NCBI GenBank assembly: GCA_002431545.1
Contig: DJFY01000120.1
Span: 29,045-36,617, forward strand
Direction of reading: 5' to 3'
Source: Cellvibrionales bacterium UBA5860
GTDB taxonomy: Bacteria > Pseudomonadota > Gammaproteobacteria > Pseudomonadales > Porticoccaceae
Length of the DNA stretch: 7,573 nt
Shown: positions 1 to 6,013 of the stretch, in pieces
Layout: every line of letters begins with the position of its first letter
Position numbering within the stretch: position 1 is the first letter of the stretch
Notes under the pieces: model-generated
The model's database searches: none
Told to the model about the DNA's origin: nothing
Seen by the model: only the letters and a program-made list of their open reading frames with translations
Position numbers and translations under genes: made by a program

Positions 1-848
1 GAGCCGGTGCAGAAGCGGTCGGGCAGCTCTATGAAGGCAAATTGCGCGGACGTCCAGAGAATGAGTTCTTCCGAAGCCCGGGATAAGTGTGCCATCAACA
101 GGCTGGCGAAAGCGCAAAATTCGACGGCGAAGTCCCTGTCGCTCACCGAGTCGAGGGAGTTCGCGGTAGGCCTTTCGAACCCGAGTGTTTTGGCGGTCAT
201 TTCTCGATCAATGGGAAAGGAGGTTCCCGCCAGCGCGGCCGCACCCAGGGGGCACTGATTAAGTCGCGCGGCGCAGTCGCGCAGTCGGCTTTTATCCCGT
301 TGGAACATTTCGTACCAGGCCATCAGGTGGTGGCCGAAGGTCACCGGCTGTGCCACCTGCAAGTGGGTCATGCCTGGCATTACCGTGGCCGCCTCGCGCT
401 CGGCGAGATCGAGAATACCTGTCTGGAGGCGTTCGATCTCAGCATCTATGGCGGAAATCTCGTCGCGCAGCCAGAGCCGAATGTCAGTGGCGACCTGATC
501 GTTGCGGGAGCGTCCCGTGTGTAGTTTTTTCCCGGCCTCTCCAATGCGGGCGGTCAGCGCGGCTTCGATATTCATATGAACATCTTCCAGTTCCACTGAC
601 CAGGTGAATTGTCCCGCCGATATGTCTTTGTCGATGTCCTGTAGACCGGAGACGATTTTTTTATAGTCGTCTTGCGCGATGACGCCGGTCTCGAGCAACA
701 TTTTCGCATGGGCCAGTGAGCCCAGGATATCGTGGTGGCAAAGGCGTCGATCAAAGTCGACTGAACCCGTGAAACGTAGGACGAACTCGTCCGTTGCTTC
801 GCTGAAACGACCGCCCCAGGAGGCGTTGACGGGTTTTTTCTGGCTCAT
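1..848 (-). CDS. argH: Argininosuccinate lyase, N-terminal 282 codons (3' part outside the window)
   Basis: ArgH splits argininosuccinate into arginine and fumarate in the cytoplasm, the last step of arginine synthesis. Reading the minus strand from ATG at 848-846 gives an uninterrupted frame to the window edge, so the gene is truncated by the window, not broken. The N-terminus carries the family's WGGRF motif (residues 11-15). TGRSRNDQVATD lies at about 111-122. PGMTHLQVAQP (about 158-168) holds the catalytic Thr161-His162 pair. The visible part ends at DRFCTG, just before the expected GSSxMPQKxN loop with the catalytic serine. Full-length ArgH is about 460-470 residues, so roughly 60% is present. 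A Shine-Dalgarno AGAGGA (minus strand, 858-853) sits 4 bases before the ATG. Divergent orientation from the algZ-like gene matches Pseudomonas. A fumarase/aspartase paralogue is unlikely given the argH-specific motifs. Confidence 0.97.
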   Translation of the reverse strand, partial: MSQKKPVNASWGGRFSEATDEFVLRFTGSVDFDRRLCHHDILGSLAHAKMLLETGVIAQDDYKKIVSGLQDIDKDISAGQFTWSVELEDVHMNIEAALTARIGEAGKKLHTGRSRNDQVATDIRLWLRDEISAIDAEIERLQTGILDLAEREAATVMPGMTHLQVAQPVTFGHHLMAWYEMFQRDKSRLRDCAARLNQCPLGAAALAGTSFPIDREMTAKTLGFERPTANSLDSVSDRDFAVEFCAFASLLMAHLSRASEELILWTSAQFAFIELPDRFCTG

Positions 849-967
849 GGCGTCCTCTTTTAAGACCCGGGTATAGTGTTTAAAATTGACGCATTGTACC
901 GCGTTAATAATCATAATGAATTCGGCAGGTTTTACCGCGCTGGGAGTACCCTCTAGGGAGTGTCGTA
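849..967. promoter_or_regulatory. Divergent argH / algZ intergenic promoter region
   Basis: This is the 119-base gap between two divergent start codons. For the rightward kinase gene, TTGACG (886-891) and AATCAT (909-914) are 17 bases apart and match the sigma70 consensus at 5/6 and 4/6. That would place a transcript start near 921 and leave about 47 bases of leader. For leftward argH, TTAACG (minus strand, 907-902) and TTTAAA (884-879), also 17 apart, match 4/6 each. The two candidates overlap in space, so polymerases could compete. Other visible elements are the 8-base palindrome ACCCGGGT (865-872) and two copies of TACCGCG (897-903 and 933-939), 36 bases apart. These were found by eye; the promoter calls are inference. 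Confidence 0.4.
955..960 (+). promoter_or_regulatory. Ribosome binding site setting the TTG start of the algZ-like gene
   Basis: AGGGAG lies 7 bases upstream of TTG at 968. The frame is closed by TGA at 917-919 and has no ATG or GTG between that stop and 968, so this site supports the TTG as the start codon. Confidence 0.6.
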
Positions 968-2029
968 TTGAATTGGAGAGCTTGGTTTTCCCATCCTGCC
1001 GGTCACCCCTTGGCGGAAGAAGACAGTTTTCTTCCCGACCTCTGCGGCGGCGAAGCGTTACCCCAGGTGATGGGTATCAGCGTGTTGATGGCTCTGCTGG
1101 TCGCGATAGTCGATACCGGGGTTTTTAATCTGACATGGCCTGTTCTGGGTCGTGCGGTCCTGCTGGCCCTGTGGATCGCTTTTTTAAGTGTTGTGTCGCT
1201 ATGCCTTGCCGGCCGCTTCCTGCCGGCGTCGCAACCGTTGCGTGGCATACTCCTGTGTTACCTGGCGATATTGTGTGTGGCGGGCGCGGTGGGTCTGGCT
1301 GGCGAACAGGTGATGGCGTGGGCAGTGCCGGGGCGGCAGTTCTCTTTTTACGGGGCTTTTGAAGTTGTTCTCATTTCCGCGGTTCCCGCCGGCATTTTAT
1401 TGCGTTATCTTTTCATGCGGCGAAGGCTTCAGGTTCTCGAGCAAGCTGAACTGGAAGCGCGTATTCAGGCACTGCAGGCGCGCATCAGGCCGCATTTTCT
1501 GTTTAATAGTATGAATGTCATCGCCAGCCTGATTGGCTCGGATCCAGTTAAGGCGGAGCGTGCGGTGGAGGATCTGTCCGATTTGTTTCGGCGTACTCTG
1601 ACGGGCTCGCAGACTCTGATTCCGCTGCGCGAGGAACTGGCATTGTGTCGGAGTTACCTATCGCTGGAAAAGTTGCGACTCGGTGATCGCCTGGCGGTGG
1701 AATGGCAGATTGGAGACTACGGCGCGGGCGCACAGATTCCCTGTCTGACATTGCAACCGGTGCTGGAAAACGCGGTTTACCACGGTGTTCAGCTGTTGCA
1801 GGAAGGCGGAAAAATTGAAGTGGCAGTCACTCGTGTCAAGGATCGGATTAGCATTGTCGTGCGCAACCCGTTGAATCCGAGAATGCAGCATAACAAGGGA
1901 AGTAAAATGGCCATCCAGAATGTGAAACTTCGATTGCGGGCGCATTTTGGACGCAGTGCGGAGGTGCGCTCGGAAGTCAGCGCAGATTGTTATACCACGC
2001 ATATCGCCTACGCTCTTTACGGAAAATAG
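968..2029 (+). CDS. algZ: AlgZ/FimS-type membrane sensor histidine kinase (LytS-like His_kinase family)
   Basis: This 353-residue inner-membrane sensor kinase is the expected phosphodonor for the LytTR regulator that follows. The short N-terminus carries FLPDLC (21-26), a motif I associate with AlgZ-type kinases. Four hydrophobic segments follow at about 33-52, 58-82, 91-112 and 128-149, then a charged linker. There is no PAS, HAMP or large periplasmic domain, so sensing is probably within the membrane part. The His_kinase box RPHFLFNSMN (174-183) places the phosphoacceptor at His176. The ATPase N box LQPVLENAVYHG (262-273) holds the Mg/ATP asparagine Asn268. The lid region is GSKMAIQNVKLRL (311-323), poorer in glycine than the usual GxGxGL. 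The start is TTG, since the frame offers no ATG nearby. The stop lies 3 bases before the regulator's ATG, so the two are surely co-transcribed. The symbol follows family and context; the Pseudomonas role in alginate and type IV pili need not hold here. Confidence 0.9.
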   Translation: MNWRAWFSHPAGHPLAEEDSFLPDLCGGEALPQVMGISVLMALLVAIVDTGVFNLTWPVLGRAVLLALWIAFLSVVSLCLAGRFLPASQPLRGILLCYLAILCVAGAVGLAGEQVMAWAVPGRQFSFYGAFEVVLISAVPAGILLRYLFMRRRLQVLEQAELEARIQALQARIRPHFLFNSMNVIASLIGSDPVKAERAVEDLSDLFRRTLTGSQTLIPLREELALCRSYLSLEKLRLGDRLAVEWQIGDYGAGAQIPCLTLQPVLENAVYHGVQLLQEGGKIEVAVTRVKDRISIVVRNPLNPRMQHNKGSKMAIQNVKLRLRAHFGRSAEVRSEVSADCYTTHIAYALYGK

Positions 2030-2032
2030 ACC

Positions 2033-2770
2033 ATGAACGTTTTAATCGTCGACGATGAACCGCTGGCCCGTGAACGCCTGGTGCGTATGCTTAATACCCA
2101 GGGTGATATGCGGGTCGTGGGTCAGGCCGGCAATGGCCAGGAGGCGATTCGTCTGGCTCAGGAATACAGTCCGGACGTGGTATTGATGGATGTGCGGATG
2201 CCTGGCATGGATGGCCTGGCAGCAGCCCAGCATCTTGCGGAACTGGATCCACCACCGGCGGTGGTCTTTTGTACCGCTTATGGTGACTATGCGGTCGAGG
2301 CTTTCTCCTCCCAGGCGACAGGGTATCTGCTGAAGCCAGTGAAGCAGGAAGACCTGGCCCAGGCGCTGGAGCGCTCGGCGCGCGTCAACAAGGCCCAGCT
2401 TAGCGAACTGCGGCAGATGCCGGGTATGGCTTTGGGTGGCCGTACACATATCGCGACCAAAAACCGCCGCCGGGTTGACCTCATTCCGGTCACCGATATT
2501 AGCCTGTTTCAGGCCGACCAAAAGTACGTCACGGCCTACTACGAGGGCGGAGAAGCGCTAATGGATGAGACCCTCAAGGATCTCGAACAGGAATTCGAGG
2601 GCCGTTTTGTGCGCGTGCACCGCAATGCACTGGTCTCGATTTCCCACATCGAAGGCCTGGTCAAGAATAACGAAGGGCAATACCTGGTTCGGCTGCGAGG
2701 TTTGGATATCCGACCTCAGGTAAGCCGGCGCCACGCTACGCCCCTGCGCAAGCTCATCGAGCAAATCTGA
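2033..2770 (+). CDS. algR: AlgR-type LytTR response regulator
   Basis: This 245-residue cytoplasmic regulator has a CheY-like receiver (about 1-118) and a LytTR DNA-binding domain (about 138-240). The receiver shows the acidic pocket Asp7-Asp8, the phosphoacceptor Asp53 in LMDVRMPGMDG, the switch Thr81 in CTAYGDYAVEAF and Lys101 in LLKPV, so it looks phosphorylation-competent. The LytTR part shows FVRVHRNALVS (192-202) and the C-terminal VSRRH (230-234), both typical of AlgR/LytR proteins. Its length equals that of usual AlgR family members (about 240-250). Translation begins at ATG 3 bases after the kinase stop, with a weak GGAAAA (2021-2026) as ribosome site, so the two proteins are probably translationally coupled. 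LytTR regulators bind paired direct repeats. I did not find a convincing copy of the Pseudomonas AlgR consensus CCGTTCGTC in the non-coding parts of the window, so its targets are not visible here. Confidence 0.93.
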   Translation: MNVLIVDDEPLARERLVRMLNTQGDMRVVGQAGNGQEAIRLAQEYSPDVVLMDVRMPGMDGLAAAQHLAELDPPPAVVFCTAYGDYAVEAFSSQATGYLLKPVKQEDLAQALERSARVNKAQLSELRQMPGMALGGRTHIATKNRRRVDLIPVTDISLFQADQKYVTAYYEGGEALMDETLKDLEQEFEGRFVRVHRNALVSISHIEGLVKNNEGQYLVRLRGLDIRPQVSRRHATPLRKLIEQI

Positions 2771-2879
2771 AGTAAACCGGTGTCCATCTGCGCGGCCCCT
2801 GCCGGACGGCGCGTCTGCCTTGGTCGTGGCGTCGATCCGCCGAGCCGTTTAAACTGAGCTTTCACTGATCGCGTGTCAC

Positions 2880-2908
2880 TTGAGAGGCGCGCGGTGCCTT
2901 TGTTTATT
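2880..2908 (+). promoter_or_regulatory. Candidate sigma70 promoter for hemC
   Basis: TTGAGA (2880-2885) and TTTATT (2903-2908) are separated by exactly 17 bases and match the -35 and -10 consensus at 5/6 and 4/6. Transcription would begin near 2914-2916, leaving only about 13-15 bases before the hemC ATG. The short leader has no strong Shine-Dalgarno; GGTG (2917-2920) is the best pairing with the 16S rRNA end. The rest of the 158-base gap between algR and hemC (2771-2879) contains no gene that I can support. It does hold the 8-base palindrome GTTTAAAC (2847-2854), AT-rich against GC-rich surroundings. Confidence 0.45.
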
Positions 2909-2909
2909 T
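2885..2909 (+). terminator. Possible weak intrinsic terminator after algR
   Basis: AGGCGC (2885-2890) can pair with GTGCCT (2894-2899), including one G-U pair, around a three-base loop GCG. A run of mostly T follows (TTTGTTTATTT, 2899-2909). This has the shape of a small rho-independent terminator that would stop algZ-algR transcripts before hemC. The stem is short and the T run is interrupted, and the same bases form the spacer and -10 of the candidate hemC promoter, so the call is uncertain. Confidence 0.3.
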
Positions 2910-2928
2910 CACGTCTGGTGTTCTGGTA

Positions 2929-3873
2929 ATGACTGACGGCAAAACCTCCCGGCTGCGAATTGCGACGCGTAACAGCCCGCTGGCCCTGTGGCAGGCAAAT
3001 TATGTGAAAGGGGTGCTCGAAGAGACGCATAAAGATTTGCGCGTCGCCATCGTCGCTATGACTACCCAGGGCGACAAATTGCTCGATACTACATTGTCGA
3101 GAGTGGGAGGCAAGGGCCTGTTTGTTAAGGAACTCGAGGTCGCCCTGCTTGAAAAGCGCGCCGATATCGCTGTCCACTCCATGAAAGATGTGCCGATGGA
3201 ACTGCCGCCGGGGCTAGAGTTACCCGTGATTTGCCGACGCGCGGATCCAACCGATGCCCTGGTGAGTTCGCACTACGACCGACTCGAGTCACTGCCCCGG
3301 GGGGCGCGTGTCGGCACATCGAGTCTGCGGCGACAGTGCCAGTTACGGGCCGCTTTCCCGGGTTTGGTCATTGAAGATTTGCGCGGTAACGTTAATACGC
3401 GACTGGCCAAACTGGACGCCGGGCATTTCGACGCCATTGTGTTGGCGACCGCGGGACTTATGCGATTGGATCTGGCTCAGCGCATACGCCAGAAAATCGA
3501 GCCGTCGCTGATGTTGCCGGCAGCCGGGCAGGGTGCGCTCGGTATAGAGTGCCGCGCTGGCGACGATAGGGTCACCGCCTTGATTGCGGGTTTGCACCAT
3601 TCGCCAACCGCACATTGTGTCGGGGGCGAGCGCCTGGTCAACCGCATTCTCCAGGGTGGATGCCAGGCACCGATCGCCTGTTTTGGCGAGATCGAGAAGG
3701 ATAGGTTTCACCTGCGTGCTCTGGTCGGTTCCGTCGATGGCGGACGACTGCTTGCTGACTCGGTTGTCGGGGCGGTGGAGGATAGCGCGTCTCTGGCCGG
3801 GGAACTGGCGGAGCGCCTGTTGGCCCAGGGTGCGGCAGAGATACTGCAACGCGCTGGCATTGCCGATGAATAA
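2929..3873 (+). CDS. hemC: Porphobilinogen deaminase (hydroxymethylbilane synthase)
   Basis: HemC joins four porphobilinogen molecules into the linear tetrapyrrole hydroxymethylbilane (pre-uroporphyrinogen) in the cytoplasm. At 314 residues it matches the usual length. Landmarks in order: RIATRNSPLALWQ (10-22) with substrate-binding arginines; TTQGD (45-49); GGKGLFVKELE (60-70); ADIAVHSMKDVP (78-89) with the catalytic Asp87; GTSSLRRQCQ (129-138); LRGNVNTRLAKL (151-162); AAGQGALGIECR (198-209); and LQGGCQAPIA (241-250), where Cys245 attaches the dipyrromethane cofactor. All key residues are present, so it should be active. The ATG at 2929 gives the normal spacing to the first motif. It is the first gene of the heme cluster, and hemD follows after 39 bases. 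Confidence 0.98.
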   Translation: MTDGKTSRLRIATRNSPLALWQANYVKGVLEETHKDLRVAIVAMTTQGDKLLDTTLSRVGGKGLFVKELEVALLEKRADIAVHSMKDVPMELPPGLELPVICRRADPTDALVSSHYDRLESLPRGARVGTSSLRRQCQLRAAFPGLVIEDLRGNVNTRLAKLDAGHFDAIVLATAGLMRLDLAQRIRQKIEPSLMLPAAGQGALGIECRAGDDRVTALIAGLHHSPTAHCVGGERLVNRILQGGCQAPIACFGEIEKDRFHLRALVGSVDGGRLLADSVVGAVEDSASLAGELAERLLAQGAAEILQRAGIADE

Positions 3874-3898
3874 CGACTTGATTGAAAGAGCCCTGCTG

Positions 3899-3904
3899 AG
3901 CAGG
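3899..3904 (+). promoter_or_regulatory. Ribosome binding site for the GTG start of hemD
   Basis: AGCAGG, 8 bases before GTG 3913, is the only Shine-Dalgarno-like sequence in the 39-base hemC-hemD gap. It supports 3913 over the internal GTG at 3976. Confidence 0.4.
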
Positions 3905-3912
3905 TAGCGCGC

Positions 3913-4737
3913 GTGGCCGGTTCAAAAGGAAAATCACCCCGCGCACAGGATGCGAAAATCCTGGGCGGCGCGGAGGTGGTATTGCTGCGTGCGCGGCTGG
4001 CACCCGATGACTTGACGCGGACGTTGAAGGAGAGGGGCGCGTATGTACGCACCCTTCCGGTACAGAAGATCGTATTGCGGCCGGAAGATGATCCGATTGT
4101 TCGGCAACAGCTCGAGAATGTTCGGCAACAAGACCTTTTTATATTTGTCAGTCGTCGCGCTGTCGACTGGATTGAGCAATGCATGCCAAAGGTTTTGCAA
4201 GTGTGCAACGACAAAGAAGTCTTCGCCGTGGGGCCGGCGACGGCGGCCGTGTTGTCGCATCACGGGGTGCGTGTGCAGTGGCCGGCGCGCGAGTGGAACA
4301 CACGCGGTCTGCTGGCCATGCCAGCGCTGGCGGCCGTGGCGGGGAAGAAAATTCTGATCTTCCGCGGTCGCGGCGGGCTGGAAGATCTCGGCAAGCAATT
4401 ACTTCAGCGGGGAGCGTTGGTTGAATACTGTGAACTCTATGAACGCCAGACGGAAGTGGCGCACCGGGCTCAGCTCTTACAGATATTGCAGGAGCATGCC
4501 ACGCCTACTGACACAATTCTTGTGATCCATAGCGGCAGCGTCCTCGATGCAGTGAAAGAACTTGCCGGGAGGGCCTTCGATCAAATGCAAACAATACCCG
4601 TTGTGGTGCCCAGTGACCGGCTGCGGCGCTATGCCGAGGACAATGGACTGAAGCGCGTGCACGTGGCTGCCAGTGCCATGCCTGCGGATATAGAGAATGC
4701 GATAGTGGGTTGGTACACTGCGGGCAATACTGGGTAG
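3913..4737 (+). CDS. hemD: Uroporphyrinogen-III synthase
   Basis: HemD closes hydroxymethylbilane into uroporphyrinogen III with inversion of ring D, the common precursor of heme, siroheme and corrinoids. The 274-residue frame begins at GTG 3913, with AGCAGG (3899-3904) 8 bases upstream and no other usable start after the upstream stop at 3883-3885. The conserved fold begins around EVVLLRARLAPDDLT (21-35), so about 20 residues form a basic, polar N-terminal extension. Family landmarks are FVSRRAVD (78-85), AVGPATAAVL (105-114), LIFRGRGGLEDL (148-159), the Tyr-rich stretch EYCELYERQT (171-180) and HSGSVLDAVKEL (206-217). HemD sequences diverge strongly, so position after hemC adds much to the call. 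A GTG at 3976 could give a shorter protein, but GGAGG lies directly against it, too close for good initiation. Residues 63-66 and 70-73 repeat VRQQ. Confidence 0.95.
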   Translation: MAGSKGKSPRAQDAKILGGAEVVLLRARLAPDDLTRTLKERGAYVRTLPVQKIVLRPEDDPIVRQQLENVRQQDLFIFVSRRAVDWIEQCMPKVLQVCNDKEVFAVGPATAAVLSHHGVRVQWPAREWNTRGLLAMPALAAVAGKKILIFRGRGGLEDLGKQLLQRGALVEYCELYERQTEVAHRAQLLQILQEHATPTDTILVIHSGSVLDAVKELAGRAFDQMQTIPVVVPSDRLRRYAEDNGLKRVHVAASAMPADIENAIVGWYTAGNTG

Positions 4738-4789
4738 CTGAGCTGCTCGATTGCATGGCGTCATCCAGACCTGTGCAAATGATGTCAAC

Positions 4790-4794
4790 GGGGA
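4790..4794 (+). promoter_or_regulatory. Ribosome binding site favouring GTG 4805 as the hemX start
   Basis: GGGGA lies 10 bases before GTG 4805. A TTG at 4751 opens the same frame 18 codons earlier but has no clear Shine-Dalgarno. The ATGs at 4779 and 4782 are in a different frame and lead only to a short non-hemX reading. Confidence 0.45.
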
Positions 4795-4804
4795 AACACG
4801 CCGA

Positions 4805-6013
4805 GTGGATAACAAACAAACAGACAAGAACGAAAAACCGACGCAACAAGAAGGACAAGCGCCGCCTGACGCGGCCACCAATTCCGCAATAACGTCCACA
4901 ACAACGCCGAATTCGACGCCGCGTCAGAAGACAGACGTGTCCGAAGAGCGCCAGCCGGGTAAAGGCTGGCGCTGGCTGGCTATCATTTTATTGTTCATTC
5001 TGTTGTTGTTCACCGGCGCTGCGGGTTGGCTCGGTTACGAGTTGTATCGTGGTGCCCAACAGGCGGTGGATGTGCAGGCGCGGGAAGCCAATGCGGCGCA
5101 GGGCGCAAAGATCGAGCAGATACTGAAAAGTCTCGATGGAGACCGGGCGGCGCAATTGAGTGCAGCCGATAAAATTACCGAAAGCCTGAATGCGCTTGCG
5201 CGCGAGCAACGCGCCCTGGGCGATCGTCTTGCCGAGATAGCGGCCCAGGACCGCGATCAGTGGTTGGTGGCCGAGATCGAGTTTCTGGTGCGTCTGGCGA
5301 GCCAGCGATTGCAAACCGAACGCCGCCCTCAGGGCGCTCTGATGTTGCTCGAGACTGCGCAACAGCTACTAACCACGCTTGACGCTGCGCCCACCATCGG
5401 CGTGCGTGAGGCCCTTGCCGGAGATATTGCGGCGTTGCGCATGTTGGAGACCGTGGATCGCGAGGGTCTCTACGCGCGGCTCACCGCGTTGAAAACGATT
5501 GTCCTGACGCTAGAGGCGTTGCCGCAGGCCGAGTTGCCTTCTTCGGGTCGCCTTCCGGCGAGGGACGAAGCCAGCAATGGGCCGGCTGAGGTGCAATCAG
5601 AGGTGCCCTGGTGGCGCCGTTTGTGGACCAATGCGGACGCTGCCTGGTCGCGTTTTCTGAGCCAACATTTTCACGTGCGGCGCCGGGATATCCCGATGGA
5701 AGCCATGGTTTCCCAGGAGCAGGAACGCTGGCTTCAACTGGATATGGCCACGAATATCGCCACCGCCCAGCAGGCCCTGTTAAGGGAAGAAGAGGCTATC
5801 TATGGGGCAGCGCTGGACAACGTCATCTCGCACTTGCGCAGCTATTTCCCAATCGATAAACAAACGCAGTCAGTTTTGACCGAGCTGGATAGCCTGCGCG
5901 CCTCGGCTATAAAGCAGCCATTGCCCGATCTGACGACTTCCCTGCAGGCGCTTACCGAGTGGCGCAAGAAACAGCAGGCGCGACCCGCGTCTGGCGTGGG
6001 GGAATCGCCGTGA
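4805..6013 (+). CDS. hemX: HemX-family inner-membrane protein of the heme cluster
   Basis: This 402-residue protein belongs to the HemX family (Pfam HemX). The family is often labelled uroporphyrinogen-III C-methyltransferase, but this protein shows no SAM-methyltransferase motifs, so its role is unknown. The N-terminal 54 residues are polar and rich in Thr, Asn, Gln and Pro, and probably disordered in the cytoplasm. A single membrane helix (about 55-78) is followed by an alanine/glutamate-rich coiled-coil-like stretch (about 83-148) and the conserved helical core. QWLVAEIEFLVRLASQRL (152-169) and WWRRLW (269-274) are visible family motifs, and VRRRDIP (291-297) opens the C-terminal block. 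Topology is likely N-in with the bulk in the periplasm. Its stop overlaps the hemY start by 4 bases, indicating coupling. GTG 4805 is preferred to TTG 4751 because the intervening 18 codons look non-coding and lack a ribosome site. Confidence 0.9.
   Translation: MDNKQTDKNEKPTQQEGQAPPDAATNSAITSTTTPNSTPRQKTDVSEERQPGKGWRWLAIILLFILLLFTGAAGWLGYELYRGAQQAVDVQAREANAAQGAKIEQILKSLDGDRAAQLSAADKITESLNALAREQRALGDRLAEIAAQDRDQWLVAEIEFLVRLASQRLQTERRPQGALMLLETAQQLLTTLDAAPTIGVREALAGDIAALRMLETVDREGLYARLTALKTIVLTLEALPQAELPSSGRLPARDEASNGPAEVQSEVPWWRRLWTNADAAWSRFLSQHFHVRRRDIPMEAMVSQEQERWLQLDMATNIATAQQALLREEEAIYGAALDNVISHLRSYFPIDKQTQSVLTELDSLRASAIKQPLPDLTTSLQALTEWRKKQQARPASGVGESP
5998..6003 (+). promoter_or_regulatory. 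Ribosome binding site for hemY inside the hemX 3' end
   Basis: GGGGGA lies 6 bases upstream of GTG 6010 and fixes that codon as the hemY start. An in-frame GTG at 5959 would add 17 residues with no hydrophobic signal and a longer overlap with hemX. Confidence 0.65.

Noticed and set aside
87..524. Open frame of 145 codons on the plus strand
   Set aside because: It lies antisense to argH, whose minus-strand reading shows clear family motifs throughout; no recognisable protein features.
2042..2521. Minus-strand open frame of 159 codons
   Set aside because: Antisense shadow of the algR-like gene, with no ribosome site or domain pattern.
3343..4214. Two minus-strand open frames of 168 codons each (3343-3849 and 3708-4214)
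   Set aside because: Antisense to hemC and hemD, whose sense proteins are well supported; the antisense proteins have a composition typical of shadows in GC-rich DNA.
4751..4804. 18-codon N-terminal extension of HemX from TTG 4751
   Set aside because: No clear ribosome site and non-family-like residues; GTG 4805 has GGGGA at 10 bases.
4710..4892. Plus-strand frame crossing the hemD end and hemX start, with ATGs at 4779 and 4782
   Set aside because: It runs out of frame with hemX and its product is a basic low-complexity shadow of the hemX leader.
5959..6009. 17-codon extension of HemY from GTG 5959
   Set aside because: GTG 6010 has a strong GGGGGA site at 6 bases and starts directly at the first membrane helix.
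4805..6013. HemX as a uroporphyrinogen-III methyltransferase
   Set aside because: Despite a common database label, no SAM-binding or SUMT motifs are visible; it is a single-span membrane protein with a helical, coiled-coil-like body.
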